The position numbers and the translations under genes are program-made. A DNA stretch of 64,000 bases, from NCBI GenBank assembly GCA_030280995.1, contig JASXTE010000005.1, positions 3,224,501 through 3,288,500 of the forward strand. The letters are read 5' to 3'. Within the stretch, counting starts at the first letter, position 1. Every line of letters begins with the position of its first letter. This document shows, in pieces, positions 42,326-54,148 of the stretch. Source of the stretch: Hemileia vastatrix. Lineage: Eukaryota > Basidiomycota > Pucciniomycetes > Pucciniales > Zaghouaniaceae. Under the pieces are notes generated by a model. It did no database searches, was not told where the DNA came from, and worked only from the letters and a program-made list of their open reading frames with translations.

Positions 42326-42623
42326 ATACAAAAAAATAACCAAATATTTAATATTCTTCCATAAATTTTTAATAAATAAATATGATATTTCAATTTATGA
42401 AATTAAAGTAATGGGCCCATGACCTTGTGTTGTATAAATGGTAATCATGATAACATTAATTTGTTTCATGGGGTTCCTCTAGCCTATACCTGTGGAAAGT
42501 CCCAAACCTAGTTTCTAGACTTGATCTGAATTTTGGCTTAAGGAATTGTCATTACTTTAAAAGTAGTATACTTGACATATCTTATTTATATATTAATTAA
42601 TTTATGTAATTATATTAAATTTT

Positions 42624-42903
42624 GATGACTTTCACCCTTTACTTCAATAAAATGCAGGGGAGGGTATTGCCAATTTTTTAAATCTGACATGTGAAATTGA
42701 TGACTTAGAAAAATTTGGTGGTACCCACCCCTTGTTTCAATAAAATGCAGGGGAGGGTATTGCCAATTTTTTAAATCTGACATGTGAAATTGATGACTTA
42801 GAAAAATTTGGTGGTACCCACCCCTTGTTTCAATAAAATGCAGGGGAGGGCATTGCCAATTTTTTAAATCTGACATGTGAAATTGATGACTTAGAAAAAT
42901 TTA
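42624..42903. repeat. Three tandem 93-bp units
   Basis: CAATAAAATGCAGGGGAGGG recurs at 42645, 42738 and 42831 (period 93). The repetitive peptide read from the minus strand (MSDLKNWQ.PPLHFIE units) simply reflects that 93 is divisible by three. Confidence 0.95.
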
Positions 42904-43052
42904 GATAAGCAAACTTATTGACTAGAAAGTAAAGATAGAAAATTTTTATTATACATTCAAATTTTTGTCAAAAATAACGTACTATATTCTTTTCCTTTTA
43001 TAAGTCAGCATATAAGAAAATATTACCAAAATTAAATTAACTAGAAAAACAA

Positions 43053-44369
43053 TTTATCAATTGAAAAGGTCAAGTAATTTTTTAATGTCCTCATAAGATT
43101 GGCCATTTTTAACACATTCCATAATGAAATCTTTTTTTTAAAACTCTCTTGTTTTTCCAATTCACAAGTAGCCATTTCTCTTTGAAATTGACGGTCATTT
43201 ACTCTTTCCATCTGCTCTACCTCAAATTTTTTTTCTTCCAAATCTAAGGCTTGCTGATCTTTCCTTAGCATATGATCAAACTTCATCTTCTCAAAGTCAA
43301 GGGCATTATTTGCAATAGTTGATTTCGCTGAGAAAATTAAATTGAAATAAATAAATAAATGAGTTAATGATTAAGATATATAGTAAAAAAAACTTACTTA
43401 TATCTTTTTTTTCAAAATAATCCTCAAGGGAGCCAAATGAGCTTGTTGAAGTGTTACCACGTTTTAATAGATGGTTCAAGTTCATTGAAGTTGAGGCTCG
43501 ACGCTTTAGTTTGGAGTTTGAACAAGAGGCTTCAGGAAGTTCTTCTAAAGCAGCTTCTAAAGAGGTATTCACATTTCCAGAATTGAGATTATTTAATGGA
43601 GATTGAGTTTGAGTAGGAGGAGACTAGAAAGAAAGAGAAATTCAGAGAAGAATTGAAGAAAAAACAAAAAGTAAACATACATTTAAATTTTGGGCCTCTG
43701 AGGATTCAGATCTTCTGCGATATAATTGTTCTGCTTGATAGTTGGGATCATCTTCAGCTGAACTATGGTTAGAAGGTGGAGGGGATTGATCTTCTTCAAG
43801 TAAAGGTGTGTTGGGAGGATTATAGGAAGGTTTGGATCCAGAGGGTATATGCTTAGTAGTATCGTGTAGAAACCAAGGGTTTACATCAACTCGGGTGCCA
43901 AAAAGATTATCCATTTCCTCATAGAAAGGACACATGACATTGAGCTTTTCGGAAACAGTAGTAATTCCAATCTCCAAATCATCATCGTCAATACCAAAGC
44001 CAGTTTCATTTACAGCATGATGAGTCTTTTTATATTTTGAATGGTAACTCTTAAATCTCTCCTTCATTTGTTTAGGATTGATATCGATTCTCCCCCTTGT
44101 TTTCTTCCTTACTTCATTGGCCATCAACAAGTAGCCATTAACCTTTGAAGAAGGTGGACGTCCAATACGAGTGGACTTTTCACATCCAAAACATGCTTCA
44201 AAATTTGATTTTATTTTAAGGAAGTTGATTATGATGAGATAATCATCCTTTTTAAGCTGACCTGAACCTGCCTTTGATTTTTCAGGTGTAGGGCTTGCTT
44301 TACAAGGAGACTTTTGTGACGAAGCAGATTTTTGAGTTACCTTTTGAGATTTGGAATGTCTGGGAGGCA
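43053..44369 (-). CDS. Harbinger partner protein (Myb/SANT, NAM-associated-like), three exons
   Basis: Start at the ATG of MPPRHSKSQ (44369). Exon 1 ends AATTTAAAT before GTATGT (about 43679). Exon 2 runs from after TTTCTAG (about 43626) to GATATAA before GTAAGT (about 43399). Exon 3 starts after TTTTCTCAG (about 43328). Domains: a Ser/Lys/Pro-rich basic N-terminus; LKKDDYLIIINFLKIKSNF and RIGRPPSSKVNGYLLMANEV (Myb/SANT-like DNA-binding part); HHAVNETGFGIDDDDLE; a Ser/Pro-rich linker; NHLLKRGNTSTSSFGSLED; and a Lys/Glu-rich coiled coil (QALDLEEKKFEVEQMERV). The last ~20 codons match the family only after a one-base shift in an A-run near 43133-43140, so the C-terminus is frameshifted in this copy or in the assembly. 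It converges with the transposase remnant and presumably aids end binding. Confidence 0.75.
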
Positions 44370-44744
44370 TTATGAAACTGGCACATAACAAGAAAAAAGA
44401 TTAAAAAGTAGAAGAAATAAGTAAAAAAGAATGTAAACATGCCTGGTCAAAATATTGAAAATGTCAGGAAGGGGTGTGTGCCGAGGATTGATGGGTAGGT
44501 AGCGAGGAAGGTCAGTGTGTCACATGTGACAGGGATGGGGTAAGAAAGGAAGGGATGTTTTGTGGCCAAAATGTGTTTGTGAAAAAAAACGGGAAAAAAG
44601 TGCTGATTTGAGGTCATAACTGACACCCTTTTTTGAAATAAGTGACTTTTTTGAAAAATTTAAGTGCTGATTTGTAAGTGCTGATTTGGTTTGAAATCCG
44701 CACTTAATTTAAGTGCGGATTTGCCAGAACTGACACCCCCTATT

Positions 44745-46590
44745 AAAGGGAAAGGAATTCAAAATAATTGAGAATTAAATTATATAATTATTGGATATTT
44801 TAAAAATCAAATCTTATATTTTATTAATGCAATATAGCATTCAATCATTTTAAAACAAAAGAAAGATAAATGAATTCATTTTATTTGATTATCTTGGGTA
44901 ACTATAGCTAAAAATTAATCAAAAATTGAATAAATTTAGATAAAAGTATAACAAAAAATTGAGATTTTCTTAAATTAAATCATTTTTTTGTTCTATTTAT
45001 TATTTACAGATTATTTTTTTAAAGATATTTGAAAAGATCATAATGCTTTTGTAAATTTTTAAGAAAAAAAATTAAAAACAAGAACTCTGCATAAATGAAA
45101 TAAGTAATAAATCTAAACAATGCCAATAATTAAGAAAAAATTAGCAGAATTCAATTAATACAGTACTTGAAAGTGATTCTTGATCTTAAAAATAAGATTT
45201 GTAATTCATTGGATAATCCTTGAAAATTAATTTAATGAATGGTTATTGAAGCTGAATGCATTCAAGAATAATTCATAATTATTAAATAAAATGAAAAAAT
45301 TGTGTAACATAACAGATACACTCAATAGAACTCTACACAAAGCTGCTTGGCTAATCAGTTGTCAATTTCAGCACACATAGTTCTATAGGAATAGTAGAGA
45401 ATCACATAGAAGCATTCACCCATAATTAGTAGTAAGGAAATATTGAGGGGAAAGGATTATGCATACAAGAAGTATGACAGAGGAGGATATTAATGAGTTA
45501 CTGTGTTTGAAAACTTATTAAATACCTTGGTCTAGTGCCTATTTTCTGAAACTTTCAGTATTTACATTTTTATTCTAACAGCTCCAGCCCTAGTCACAAT
45601 TAGAGCCCCAAAAATGTGTTACCTGGTCTTAAAAGCTGAGTGGTCACTGAAAAGTGATTTATTTTTGACTGAGTTGTGAGTAGCTTGTTCTGATAAGTCA
45701 CTCAGAACTAACCAATGTTGAAAATCACATATTTTTTTTTTTCATCAACTAATCTATCTTCAAACTAAGTTCAATTTTCCTCAGATTGATTTCATTCAAC
45801 TTCACCCTTAATATTCATTTTCATCTTGAATGACTCAAATTTGCTTCAATTTTCTGTGAGTAAGGATTCAATTTTGTGCATTTTTTAGAAAGTCCACTAC
45901 TTATATTTGGTGCTGTATCTTAGTCATAAAATTCAGTATTGAAAGATATAATACCTATAGTAAAGAAACTCTTGTATACAGAGTGTTGAATTTATCAAAC
46001 TGTGTATAAAGAGATTTTTCTTACAAAATGAATTTCATGTATGGTAGCCTGATATAACTCTTAAAATGATATGTTTTGAAGATTATCTTCCTACTTTTAT
46101 TAAGAAATAGAAGCTCAAACCTTTTCATTATCCCCACAATACCAGACCTAATCAACATCAAATAATATTTAGAAATTTATAAAAAAATATGTTTAATAAG
46201 ATTCTGATCTGAATTAAAATGTGTGAATCACTTTAAAATACCATACTAATTTAAATCTGCTAATTTTTTACCAATTTTTGGCAACATTCACATTTATTAA
46301 TAACTTCTTTTTTTAGAATTTCAACATAAAAAAGTGTTTTTTTCAATGTAATTTAAAAGAATTATGATACTTGTGTATCTTTGTGAGCATAATAATCTTT
46401 AAAAAATAAATAAACAAAAAATAATTACTTGATGTATCAAATCACAATTTTTTTAATAATACTTATATTCAACTTCATTAAATACTGGATTAATTCTTAG
46501 CTATATTTCCCCAACTTAATCCAATAAAGTAAGCTCCTTTTTCTATTTTTGAAAGTGACTGCCTGCTGTAGTTCACTCCAAAAAAATTTG
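44745..46590. other. Core of the foldback element, no gene seen
   Basis: AT-rich with many stops. The first ~90 bases continue the left arm (pairing with about 48000-48080). The rest shows no coding or terminal-repeat pattern. Confidence 0.5.
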
Positions 46591-46593
46591 GGC

Positions 46594-47987
46594 ACCTGAT
46601 AGCAGGTTCCAACTCCTATCTTTGATTTAACTAAGGTTTAGCTAAGCTGAAATTTTTCTGTAAATACTGTGCACTGGAAACTAATAATTCCAGCTAATTC
46701 AGGTTTAAATCTGAGTCAGTCTTGAATTTAAAATAGATTTAGAGATTGAGGCCTGCTGTCAGCCAGGCTGTCCCAGGAGCCAAGTAATAAACACACAATT
46801 TTATTGGAGTTAATAAATGACATAATAATTTCAGCTTATGTATATATATTAAATTTATATTACATAATAAATTATATTAAAATATTATTTTATAATTAAA
46901 ATAAATTTTATACTAATTTTATTATCATATAAATTAAGTATACATTAAAATAATAATTATATTCCATATAAAGAGGTATTATGTGTATTTAATGAATAAT
47001 TAATTAATTACATGTTGATAATATAATTATATCTTATTAAATTATCTTATATTGTAATTACATTAATTTTTAAATTTAAATATATAATTGAACCCTTTTC
47101 ATATTCAAAATTATCCATAATTATTGACATTGTTTTTTGACCCTTATTTTTGATGAATACTAAATGCATTATAATAATTATAATAAATTTAAAATTCTAA
47201 ATTTGGTTCAGTAGAAAAATTAATTACTTGTTTCAACTATTTATTACATATTCAAAACAATTTATTAATTTTCTAAAGACTAACACTAAAATTGATTACA
47301 ATATTTTGTTGCGTCAAAACATTCCATTTTCTTCACTTGGAAAATCTATAAAAAATATTGTTATACTTAATTTGATTACTTTTTCACATGGCTATCATGT
47401 CTCAGAGTTGTTTAATTACTCACTATATTTCTTAAATGATTTGGGAAATGGTTGTGTGAAAATTGTTTTCTTAATTGGGATTTTAATTACTTGTTTCATC
47501 TTTTTCTCTCCATTGTTATGTTTCAATTATTTTCTTTTATCTTTTTGTTTCATCCTATTATTATTTTGTATATACTCAGTGGTAGCGCCTCATTGGTCCC
47601 TCTTCCTATAAAAGGCCTTGTGTTATTTCATTTATGCTCATCACTTACTACTCAAACATATTTTAATTATACTACAAAATACATTTTATTTACTACTATT
47701 TAAATTGCGCTTCTGCCTATTTAAGTAATACAATAAAATATTAAAGTTTGTAATAAGAATATTTTAGTATTAATAGTTGATAATTGAACAGAGAGAATAA
47801 ACAGTAGTTACTTTATTAACCACATTGATCCCCGTCCTTTTTTATTAAAAGTCTTTTAAATTTTTATTATTAAAATTATATATTTCTTTATTTCAGTTCT
47901 TTTTATTTCCCCTTCTACCTTTTTTCCAATTACCTTTCCACCTTCTTCTAGAAGACCGGCCGACACCTGCTATCAGGCTCCATTTGT
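46594..47987. mobile_element. Probable small MITE split by the solo LTR
   Basis: Left end GGCACCTGATAGCAGGTTCC and right end CCTGCTATCAGGCTCC are inverted relatives around the core CCTGATAGCAGG. Without the solo LTR and one CCTGC it would be about 180 bp. Related words occur near 25380 and 26611. No target duplication was identified. Confidence 0.4.
46757..47965 (+). mobile_element. Solo gypsy LTR, 1209 bp, CCTGC duplication
   Basis: Begins TGTCAGCCAGGCTGTCCCAG and ends TAGAAGACCGGCCGACA, the family ends of the young gypsy LTR. CCTGC is on both sides (46752-46756 and 47966-47970). TATA box at 47607-47615. The internal region is absent, so it is the product of LTR-LTR recombination. It keeps a hydrophobic open frame (47228-47611) in the position equivalent to 11593-11919. 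Confidence 0.95.
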
Positions 47988-48079
47988 CTTTCTGGGAGGG
48001 TTTATTAATAAAAATATAAAATTTTATTATTAAAACAATGATTTATCATATAATTTAATTTTAAATTATTTTGAGTGCT

Positions 48080-49780
48080 TTTTCTTTTAAGATTAAGATT
48101 CATTGGTTTTGGGATAGTTCATGTTTTATTTTCCTAATAGAAATGTCCCAAAAAGTCTTAATTCTATAGCCCATTCCACTGCTAGAAACATATAAGCAAA
48201 ATTAGCATAAAAATAATTACCCCTCTAGCTTTTTGATGAGATGAGTTTTTTAATTGACTGAGGAAAATTTTTTTTATATGAGACATAAAAAATCATAATA
48301 AATAGTAACAGAAAAGTATATTCTGATTTAAAAAAAGAAGGAAAAGAAAAAAAAGGAAGTTGAAAAATTAAATTCAAGAAAAAGATTATTTTTTTCATAT
48401 AACTTTATCATGGCTCAGACACCAAGTTAGTTTTTTTTTAAACCATGTAACTAAATTTTTTTCTAGATTAGCTTTTTTAGCTTTTTTATCAGTAAAATTT
48501 CTGATGTATACTTAAATTGCAGATATTTAGATTTTTTAAGTTAAGAGTGATTGCTATTAATAAAAGTGTTACTGTTAGTTTTTTCCTGATAAACTAATAA
48601 TTTTTATTTTATGGATTTTTAATGATTTTCATTTGGATCCAATTTTACTAATTATTCTATTATTAGGGCAACGAGCTAGCTAATAGTTCAGGTAATAATG
48701 TCATTAATGTATTAAATATTAGATTTTTATATATAAGTCTAGAGTAGTTAATAGTTTCCTCAGCAAACAATTACTTTAGTGATTAGATTTTTTGTCTAAT
48801 TTTGTTATAGTGAGTCTTTCTTGTTTAAGTACAGGTCTTCCAATTATTTTTTCAGGTTAATTTATGGGTATATATTATCTATTTAGTAGTTTATGGCTTT
48901 AATGAATTTTTAAAAATTTAGATTTTTTACTTTTTTGGTCATCACTATCTTAATTTTTTTTAGATTTATGATGTTTGTGAACTGGATATTAGTTTTTGGG
49001 GCAATAGATGAAAGTAATGTGAGGAGATTGGAGAAGGAGGGGAAGAAAGCAAGTGGATAAAGAGGGAAGGCAAGCAAGTGGCTGGGGAGTGGAGAGGAAG
49101 GGAAGAGGGAGGGAAGGGAAGTGATTGGATAGGGAGGGGAGAGGAGAGGGAGGGAAGGCAAACAATTTTATGGGGAGGGGAGAGGTATGGAAGGGAAAGG
49201 AAGTGAGTGAATGGGGAGAGGAGAGGGGGAAGGGAAGGGAGGCAATTGGATGGGGAGGTGAGAAGGAGAGAAGGGAAAGGAGGTGGTTGGATTGGGAGGG
49301 TAGAGGAAGTGGAGTGAAGGGATTGGATAGGAAAGGGAGAGGGAGAGGGAGGGAAGTGAAGTGAGAGGATTGCAATGGAAAGGAGAGAGAAGTGACTCGA
49401 TGGGAGTTGTATGTGAAGAAAGGTTAGAGAAAGAAAAAGAATGGGTTAGAGAAAAAGAAAGGATACACACCATTATGAAAAGAAGGATTGGGTATTTAGA
49501 GAAAGAGAGTATATATATATAAAGACTAAAAAATGATAAAATAATAAGGCAAAAGAGACAATTGTTATAGGATTAGTACAACTATAGGGTAAGTGTTGGG
49601 GGAGATGGGATGAGAAAAGTGGAGATAGGGTCTGAAAGGGGGATGCTGACATCTGTTGTAAAAAAATATTAAAGATTTAAAACAGGGTCATTCCATTTTT
49701 TGTCACATAAATGTGCCTATGAATAGAATGGGGTCCCTAGACTTAATTCAACATTTAGTTCATGTATTTTTCCCCCTGTG
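48080..49780. repeat. Right arm of the foldback element
   Basis: Inverted partner of 39261-40887, with the GA-rich form of the minisatellite at about 49020-49400. Peptides read from it are artefacts of composition. Confidence 0.85.
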
Positions 49781-50190
49781 TTAGGCTACCTGGCAAGTGA
49801 TTGTGTAAAATATATGGTTGCCTTCCCAGAAGCTACTTAATCTTACACCACCAAAAAATTTCAGAAATTCCCAGTGTGATTGTCTCCCAGGCTTTCACAC
49901 TGGGTTTACATAAAATTTGTAAATCTCACTGAAATTTCTAATCACTACTCACCAAGTAAGGTATCCCTGATGGGGATATCCAGCATGATTTGGGGATATT
50001 TTAGGGAGGGACATATGGATAGAAAAATATGTGCAAGATAAATATCTATCAGGAAAACATGTGCAAAAAAATTTGTGAGGAAAATTTTCAGGCTGAGATG
50101 AAGTACAGAGACTTGAAATAGCTTGAATATTCAGTTGTCTTGAAGATTTAAATGGTCCTATATGAATATTTTAGTACAAATCCAATACGT

Positions 50191-51486
50191 TGTGGTACAC
50201 GCCTTGCAGGAAGCGTGGTTTTGGACCAATCAACGCGCGTAGTCCAGGAAGAACAAAAGGGGAGTTAGCGCCGTAGATAGTATTAAAATATAATATGTAT
50301 TTGTGTGTTTCAAGAAAGGGAAATAGAAGTGCAAAAAAAAAGAGGATTTAGGGTCTGTGCGCTCGGATTTTGCAGCGGGATGTGCCGCACAATGGGGAAT
50401 TGTGTAATATCAATTTAGGACGGCAAGCGCTAAACAATATGGATTTGGGTTTTCCAATAATTTTGTGTTACACATTAAGGAAGGAGTTATGGCTTAAGGA
50501 GGACTCAAGTGCATAATATACTGCACCGCAGCTAGTGCTATAATTATTGAGACAAGTAACGTAAGTTGCAGAGTCTAACTAGTCAAGTAAATTACCAAGA
50601 ATATCGACTAGTAATGAGGTGAGGAGCATGTGGACTCAATCACAAAAGAAAACTACCCAAGAGTCAAGGCAACTAGGATCAGCATTAGAATTGGTCAAAC
50701 CTGGAAGTAGTGCTGAAACAAAAAGAAGGTATAGTCAAGAGCGCATATATGGAGTATGAGTGAAACAAGTTAAAAACTAGTGTTAGTAAGAATAGGGTGT
50801 GATTAGGTGCTGTAGTTGCTACAAGCGATGTATGTAGTTTACTAATAGAATAGTTATTGTTTTACTAATGTGGCTCTAGAGCCAGCCCTGGAGATCCACT
50901 AGGGAACTGTGTCTTGAGCGCTGGAAAAATATAAAAAAGGAGGACTATATGATAAAAGAAGGACATTGAGTAGGAAAAATAATAACAATTGACAAATAAT
51001 TAGTTAAAATACAATTAGTTAATAATTGTGAAGTCAAGTATAAGATAGTAGTTTTTCTGTGGTCATTTGTTTGAGAATAATATTAGAGATATTTCTGAGT
51101 CTTTTTCATTTGCGCATCTGTGTGTGTATTTCATATAGTATAGTGAAAAACGCAGCATAGAGAGAATATATAGATTCAGTAGGATTGACTATTATTAGAG
51201 TTATTTTATTGCTATAATAAGGCATATTCAAAGAGAGCACTTCAAGAGGGAGTAGCTGTAGATATTAGTGCTTTTTAAGAATAGAAATATCCAGATAGAA
51301 ATATTTGTTTTTCCTTATCTTTTACTTATATCTCAACTTATAAACTTTCTAATCAGATATTTGTGTTACAAATTATTGCGCTGACTTTAAAAATAAGAGT
51401 GGCAGGCACTTCTTTTTAGAAATTAAAAATGAGAAACAGCCCATCTCAAATTGTGTCTACTGCTTAGTACTTTAGAACTCTCTACA
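50191..51486. mobile_element. Unidentified insertion inside the solo LTR, 1.3 kb
   Basis: Absent from the sister LTR, where ...AAGTTGTAAAATAT... is continuous. The insert has TG...CA ends (TGTGGTACACGCC and CTCTACA) and near-matching flanks ACGT and GCGT, suggesting another solo LTR. It is richer in CpG than its surroundings. No coding seen. Confidence 0.45.
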
Positions 51487-51716
51487 GCGTATTAAAATAT
51501 TACTCAATATAAAGGTCTCAGTTATCTAAATCTCACTAATTATATATGGCTTACAATCTTATAGTTGGTAGAAAAATAGATGTAATAATTCAGATACTAT
51601 TCAAAGACTTCATAAGTACTATTGATATGTATTGTAATTTTATTGGTTATATAATTGATTGTAATGATAAATAATACAGAAAAAAAAAAAAAAAACCCTC
51701 TCCTTATATACCCAAT

Positions 51717-51913
51717 AGGGAGTATCAAAGTTAGAAAAATTCCATTTCAAAATACCTCTTTTTTCCACCAAAAAAATCATGATTTTTTTCAATATGCCAC
51801 ATTTTACCCCCTAAACACCTTTTTACAGAAAATTAATGTCAAGTTTCTAACTTTCTTTTTGTGCTGTGGAATACCTTTTAAATAATTACAAATTTCTAAC
51901 TTTGATACCCCCT
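51717..51913. mobile_element. MITE copy B, 197 bp, AAT duplication
   Basis: Ends AGGGAGTATCAAAGTTAGAA and TTTCTAACTTTGATACCCCCT, with AAT at 51714-51716 and 51914-51916. The sister LTR shows the empty site, confirming insertion. Confidence 0.92.
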
Positions 51914-53261
51914 AATAATTCCTCCAATGAGCTTTTTGATTTACCAGCTCTATACACCGCTGATGATGCCTCATTTCAGCTATTACACCAGTTCAAAAAC
52001 ATAAAGAGTGACAAATAACATAATTAGAATGATATCACCCACAAAAACCTGTGGTAATAGGGATAATCCGTCAAAAATAAAGAATAAGCAAAAAAGAGAG
52101 TATATTCACGTAATACCTTAAAATAAAAGACTAAAAAAAGAAATAATAACAATAACTATTATCAAATATTAAGGGCGATTAACAGTTGAAGTTATGGGGC
52201 TAATTATGACATTAAACAAAGTGAAATCCCCATTCAAAAATAACCAATATTGACTGCAAAACCACTGAAAAACCCAAAAAAGGGCGTGAGATGTGGGGTA
52301 ACTACATGCAGTCCTTGGCAGGTGCTTGCATGGGTAAATCCTTGACTAAATTAGGAAAATTTAAGTGTGGTAGTGAATTAAAGGCACCAAGCTTGAGGTC
52401 ATTAATGAAATTAGTGCATATAATATGGTCAATGCACCTATAATTAAATTAGGACACTAAATAAATGCCAGTCACCTATTTTAGCATGTTTCCACAAATT
52501 GGGCGCAGAATTTGGGATAATTATAGTAAGAAAAATCTAAATTTGCTAAAAATGAAGCTATTCACATGGGAAAAATGCAGGCAGTGAGTGGCCAGTACAC
52601 AGAAGCCATTTCTGGCATAAAAAACACCAAATTTGTAAAGTGTTATTTTTATGCATTTGAGTAGCCAAATCAATAGTCCTAATTAAGACAAATTGATCTT
52701 TAAAGGTGCATTATTAATATTATTGAATTTATAGCGCATATATTCAACTTTTAAGTGAGTCACATAAAACAATGAAAACAACAGCTTTAAGTCTACTTAA
52801 AAATACTGTATACTTATATTTAACGTTCTTATGATTACTCTAGAATATTACAACTTAATATTAAGTACATAAGACTTATAAAAGGTGGATATATGCATGT
52901 ATATAAGGTGTTATAATGGCATATATTGTATTTTATCATAATTTTTACTTATGTATACAACTTGTGTACTTTTATTTTTTGTTCCTATGTATAGTCCATG
53001 TGTTTAAAATAATTTATAATAAATTTATTCTTAGTCCTAGGGATATCCAGGCTGACAAGAATAATTTTAAGAAAAATATATTGCAACTTGGGAAATTTTG
53101 TTTTTTAATTTTTGTTTCTCAAAAAAATGATTTTTATTCCATTTTTTTATTTTTTCTCTTTTTTACAATTTATTTGAAAAAAAATCTTGCATGGTTGAAA
53201 ATAATTTTTCTTACACTTAATCTTGCACTTACTTTTCCTACATTTAACTTTCTGACCTTAT

Positions 53262-54148
53262 CACCACACAATATGGGGGGCGGACTCGCTAGCAAGTCCG
53301 CAACCTTGAACCCTAATTCATATCTTTTTGAGCACACATTGAGGAAGTGATGAAACCATCATGAAGAAGTATTGAATTTACTTTGAACACACCTTGAAGC
53401 TCATGTGAACACAAATGGGGCTACAAGGCCTGGAAAGGCTGGAGAGAGGGGTGAGGAAGGGTGTATGGGGTAGCAAAAAGGTTGGGAAAGAGTTGGAAGG
53501 GAAGATTAAGGGTTCCGAGGCATTTTAAATGAAGAAAAGGGTCTGGGAGAGGTTGAGAGGGGTGAAATGGGGATCAAAAGAGGATGGCATACAATGGGGC
53601 TGGGAGGATAGCGAAAGGCATGGGAAGGGAAGACAAGCATGTGTTGATAGAATTGAAAGGGATGGAGATTGGTGCAAACAGAGTGTGAAAATAGGAGGAT
53701 GAACTCTGTTCTTCGGGCGAAGAACAGAGTTCACTTCCATAAAATATTAGCTGAAACATAGTTTTCAATTCTGTAAAAACAGTTGTAAGTAATAGAAAAA
53801 GTCACTGATTTTTTTTATATGTAATCTGAAATTTTTTAATAAAATTATTGTATTTAAGAATTGCAATATTGTCAATCAATTTTTATTGATCAAATTAATT
53901 TAATAAAGTATTATTTTAATAAGCTGTTTCAAAAAATACTTTGCATTGAGTAGACTCATGGAATGATTTTTTCTGGCTTCCATTCAGTTATCCTCACACT
54001 TTCACTATGTTTTCAATATAGATCCATTGTTATTTGTGTGATACTTCAAGTGAAAGTTCAGTATTACTTCAGTCTGAGTTCCATCTGATTTCCATCTGAC
54101 TTCAAGTTGCGGACTTGCTAGTAAGTCCTCCCCCTATATTGCGTGGTG
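53262..54148. mobile_element. MITE (CACCACACAATAT family), 887 bp, TAT duplication
   Basis: Ends CACCACACAATATGGGGGGC and CCCCCTATATTGCGTGGTG, followed inward by GGACTCGCTAGCAAGTCCGC-type palindromes. TAT on both sides (53259-53261, 54149-54151). Contains the 81-bp hairpin segment (53676-53756) otherwise found in Harbinger element 1. Confidence 0.92.

Larger units (their letters stand above)
40891..44741. mobile_element. Harbinger-type element 1, 3851 bp, ATT duplication
   Basis: Terminal inverted repeats AGGGGGTGTCAGTTCTGGCA and TGCCAGAACTGACACCCCCT, flanked by ATT at 40888-40890 and 42-44 bases into the 44700 block (44742-44744). Subterminal AAATCCGCACTTA motifs occur in both orientations at both ends. 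It holds a truncated transposase (41199-41720, +) and a partner gene (44369-43053, -) that converge, separated by two tandem-repeat arrays. It inserted into the left arm of the foldback element; the arm's sequence resumes across it. Confidence 0.92.
39261..49780. mobile_element. Long-armed foldback (TIR) element, 10.5 kb including nested insertions
   Basis: Ends CACAGGGGGAAAAA (39261) and TTTTTCCCCCTGTG (to 49780), flanked by TTA at 39258-39260 and 49781-49783. The arms pair over about 1.6-1.7 kb (39261-40890 plus 44742-44830 against 48000-49780). Shared features include a CT-rich/GA-rich minisatellite, AAGCTAGAGGGG and ACATGAACTATCCCAAAACC. A Harbinger element (40891-44741) and a solo LTR (46757-47965) sit inside; without them and their duplications it would be about 5.45 kb. 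No transposase of its own is seen, so it is non-autonomous. CAC ends with a 3-bp duplication fit CACTA-like or Harbinger-like elements; I cannot decide. Confidence 0.85.
50086..53057 (-). mobile_element. Solo LTR (second gypsy LTR family) with two insertions
   Basis: Matches the solo LTR at 54620-56119 over most of its length (TCAGTTGTCT-GAAGATTT, TATGGCTTACAATCTT, GTGAGATGTGGGGTAACTACATGCAG, TATAAGGTGTTATAATGGCA). Read on the minus strand it starts TGTCAGCCTGGATATCCCTA. Flanks AAAAT and AGAAT would be a duplication with one mismatch. It is interrupted by a segment at 50191-51486 and by MITE copy B. LTR orientation is inferred from the TGTCAGCC start. Confidence 0.75.

Noticed and set aside
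42610..42876. Repetitive 88-codon minus-strand frame
   Set aside because: It is the translation of the 93-bp tandem repeat; no evidence of a gene.
52916..53350. 144-codon hydrophobic Phe/Leu/Tyr-rich frame
   Set aside because: Crosses the end of a solo LTR, the TIR element and the start of a MITE; T-rich composition explains the hydrophobicity.
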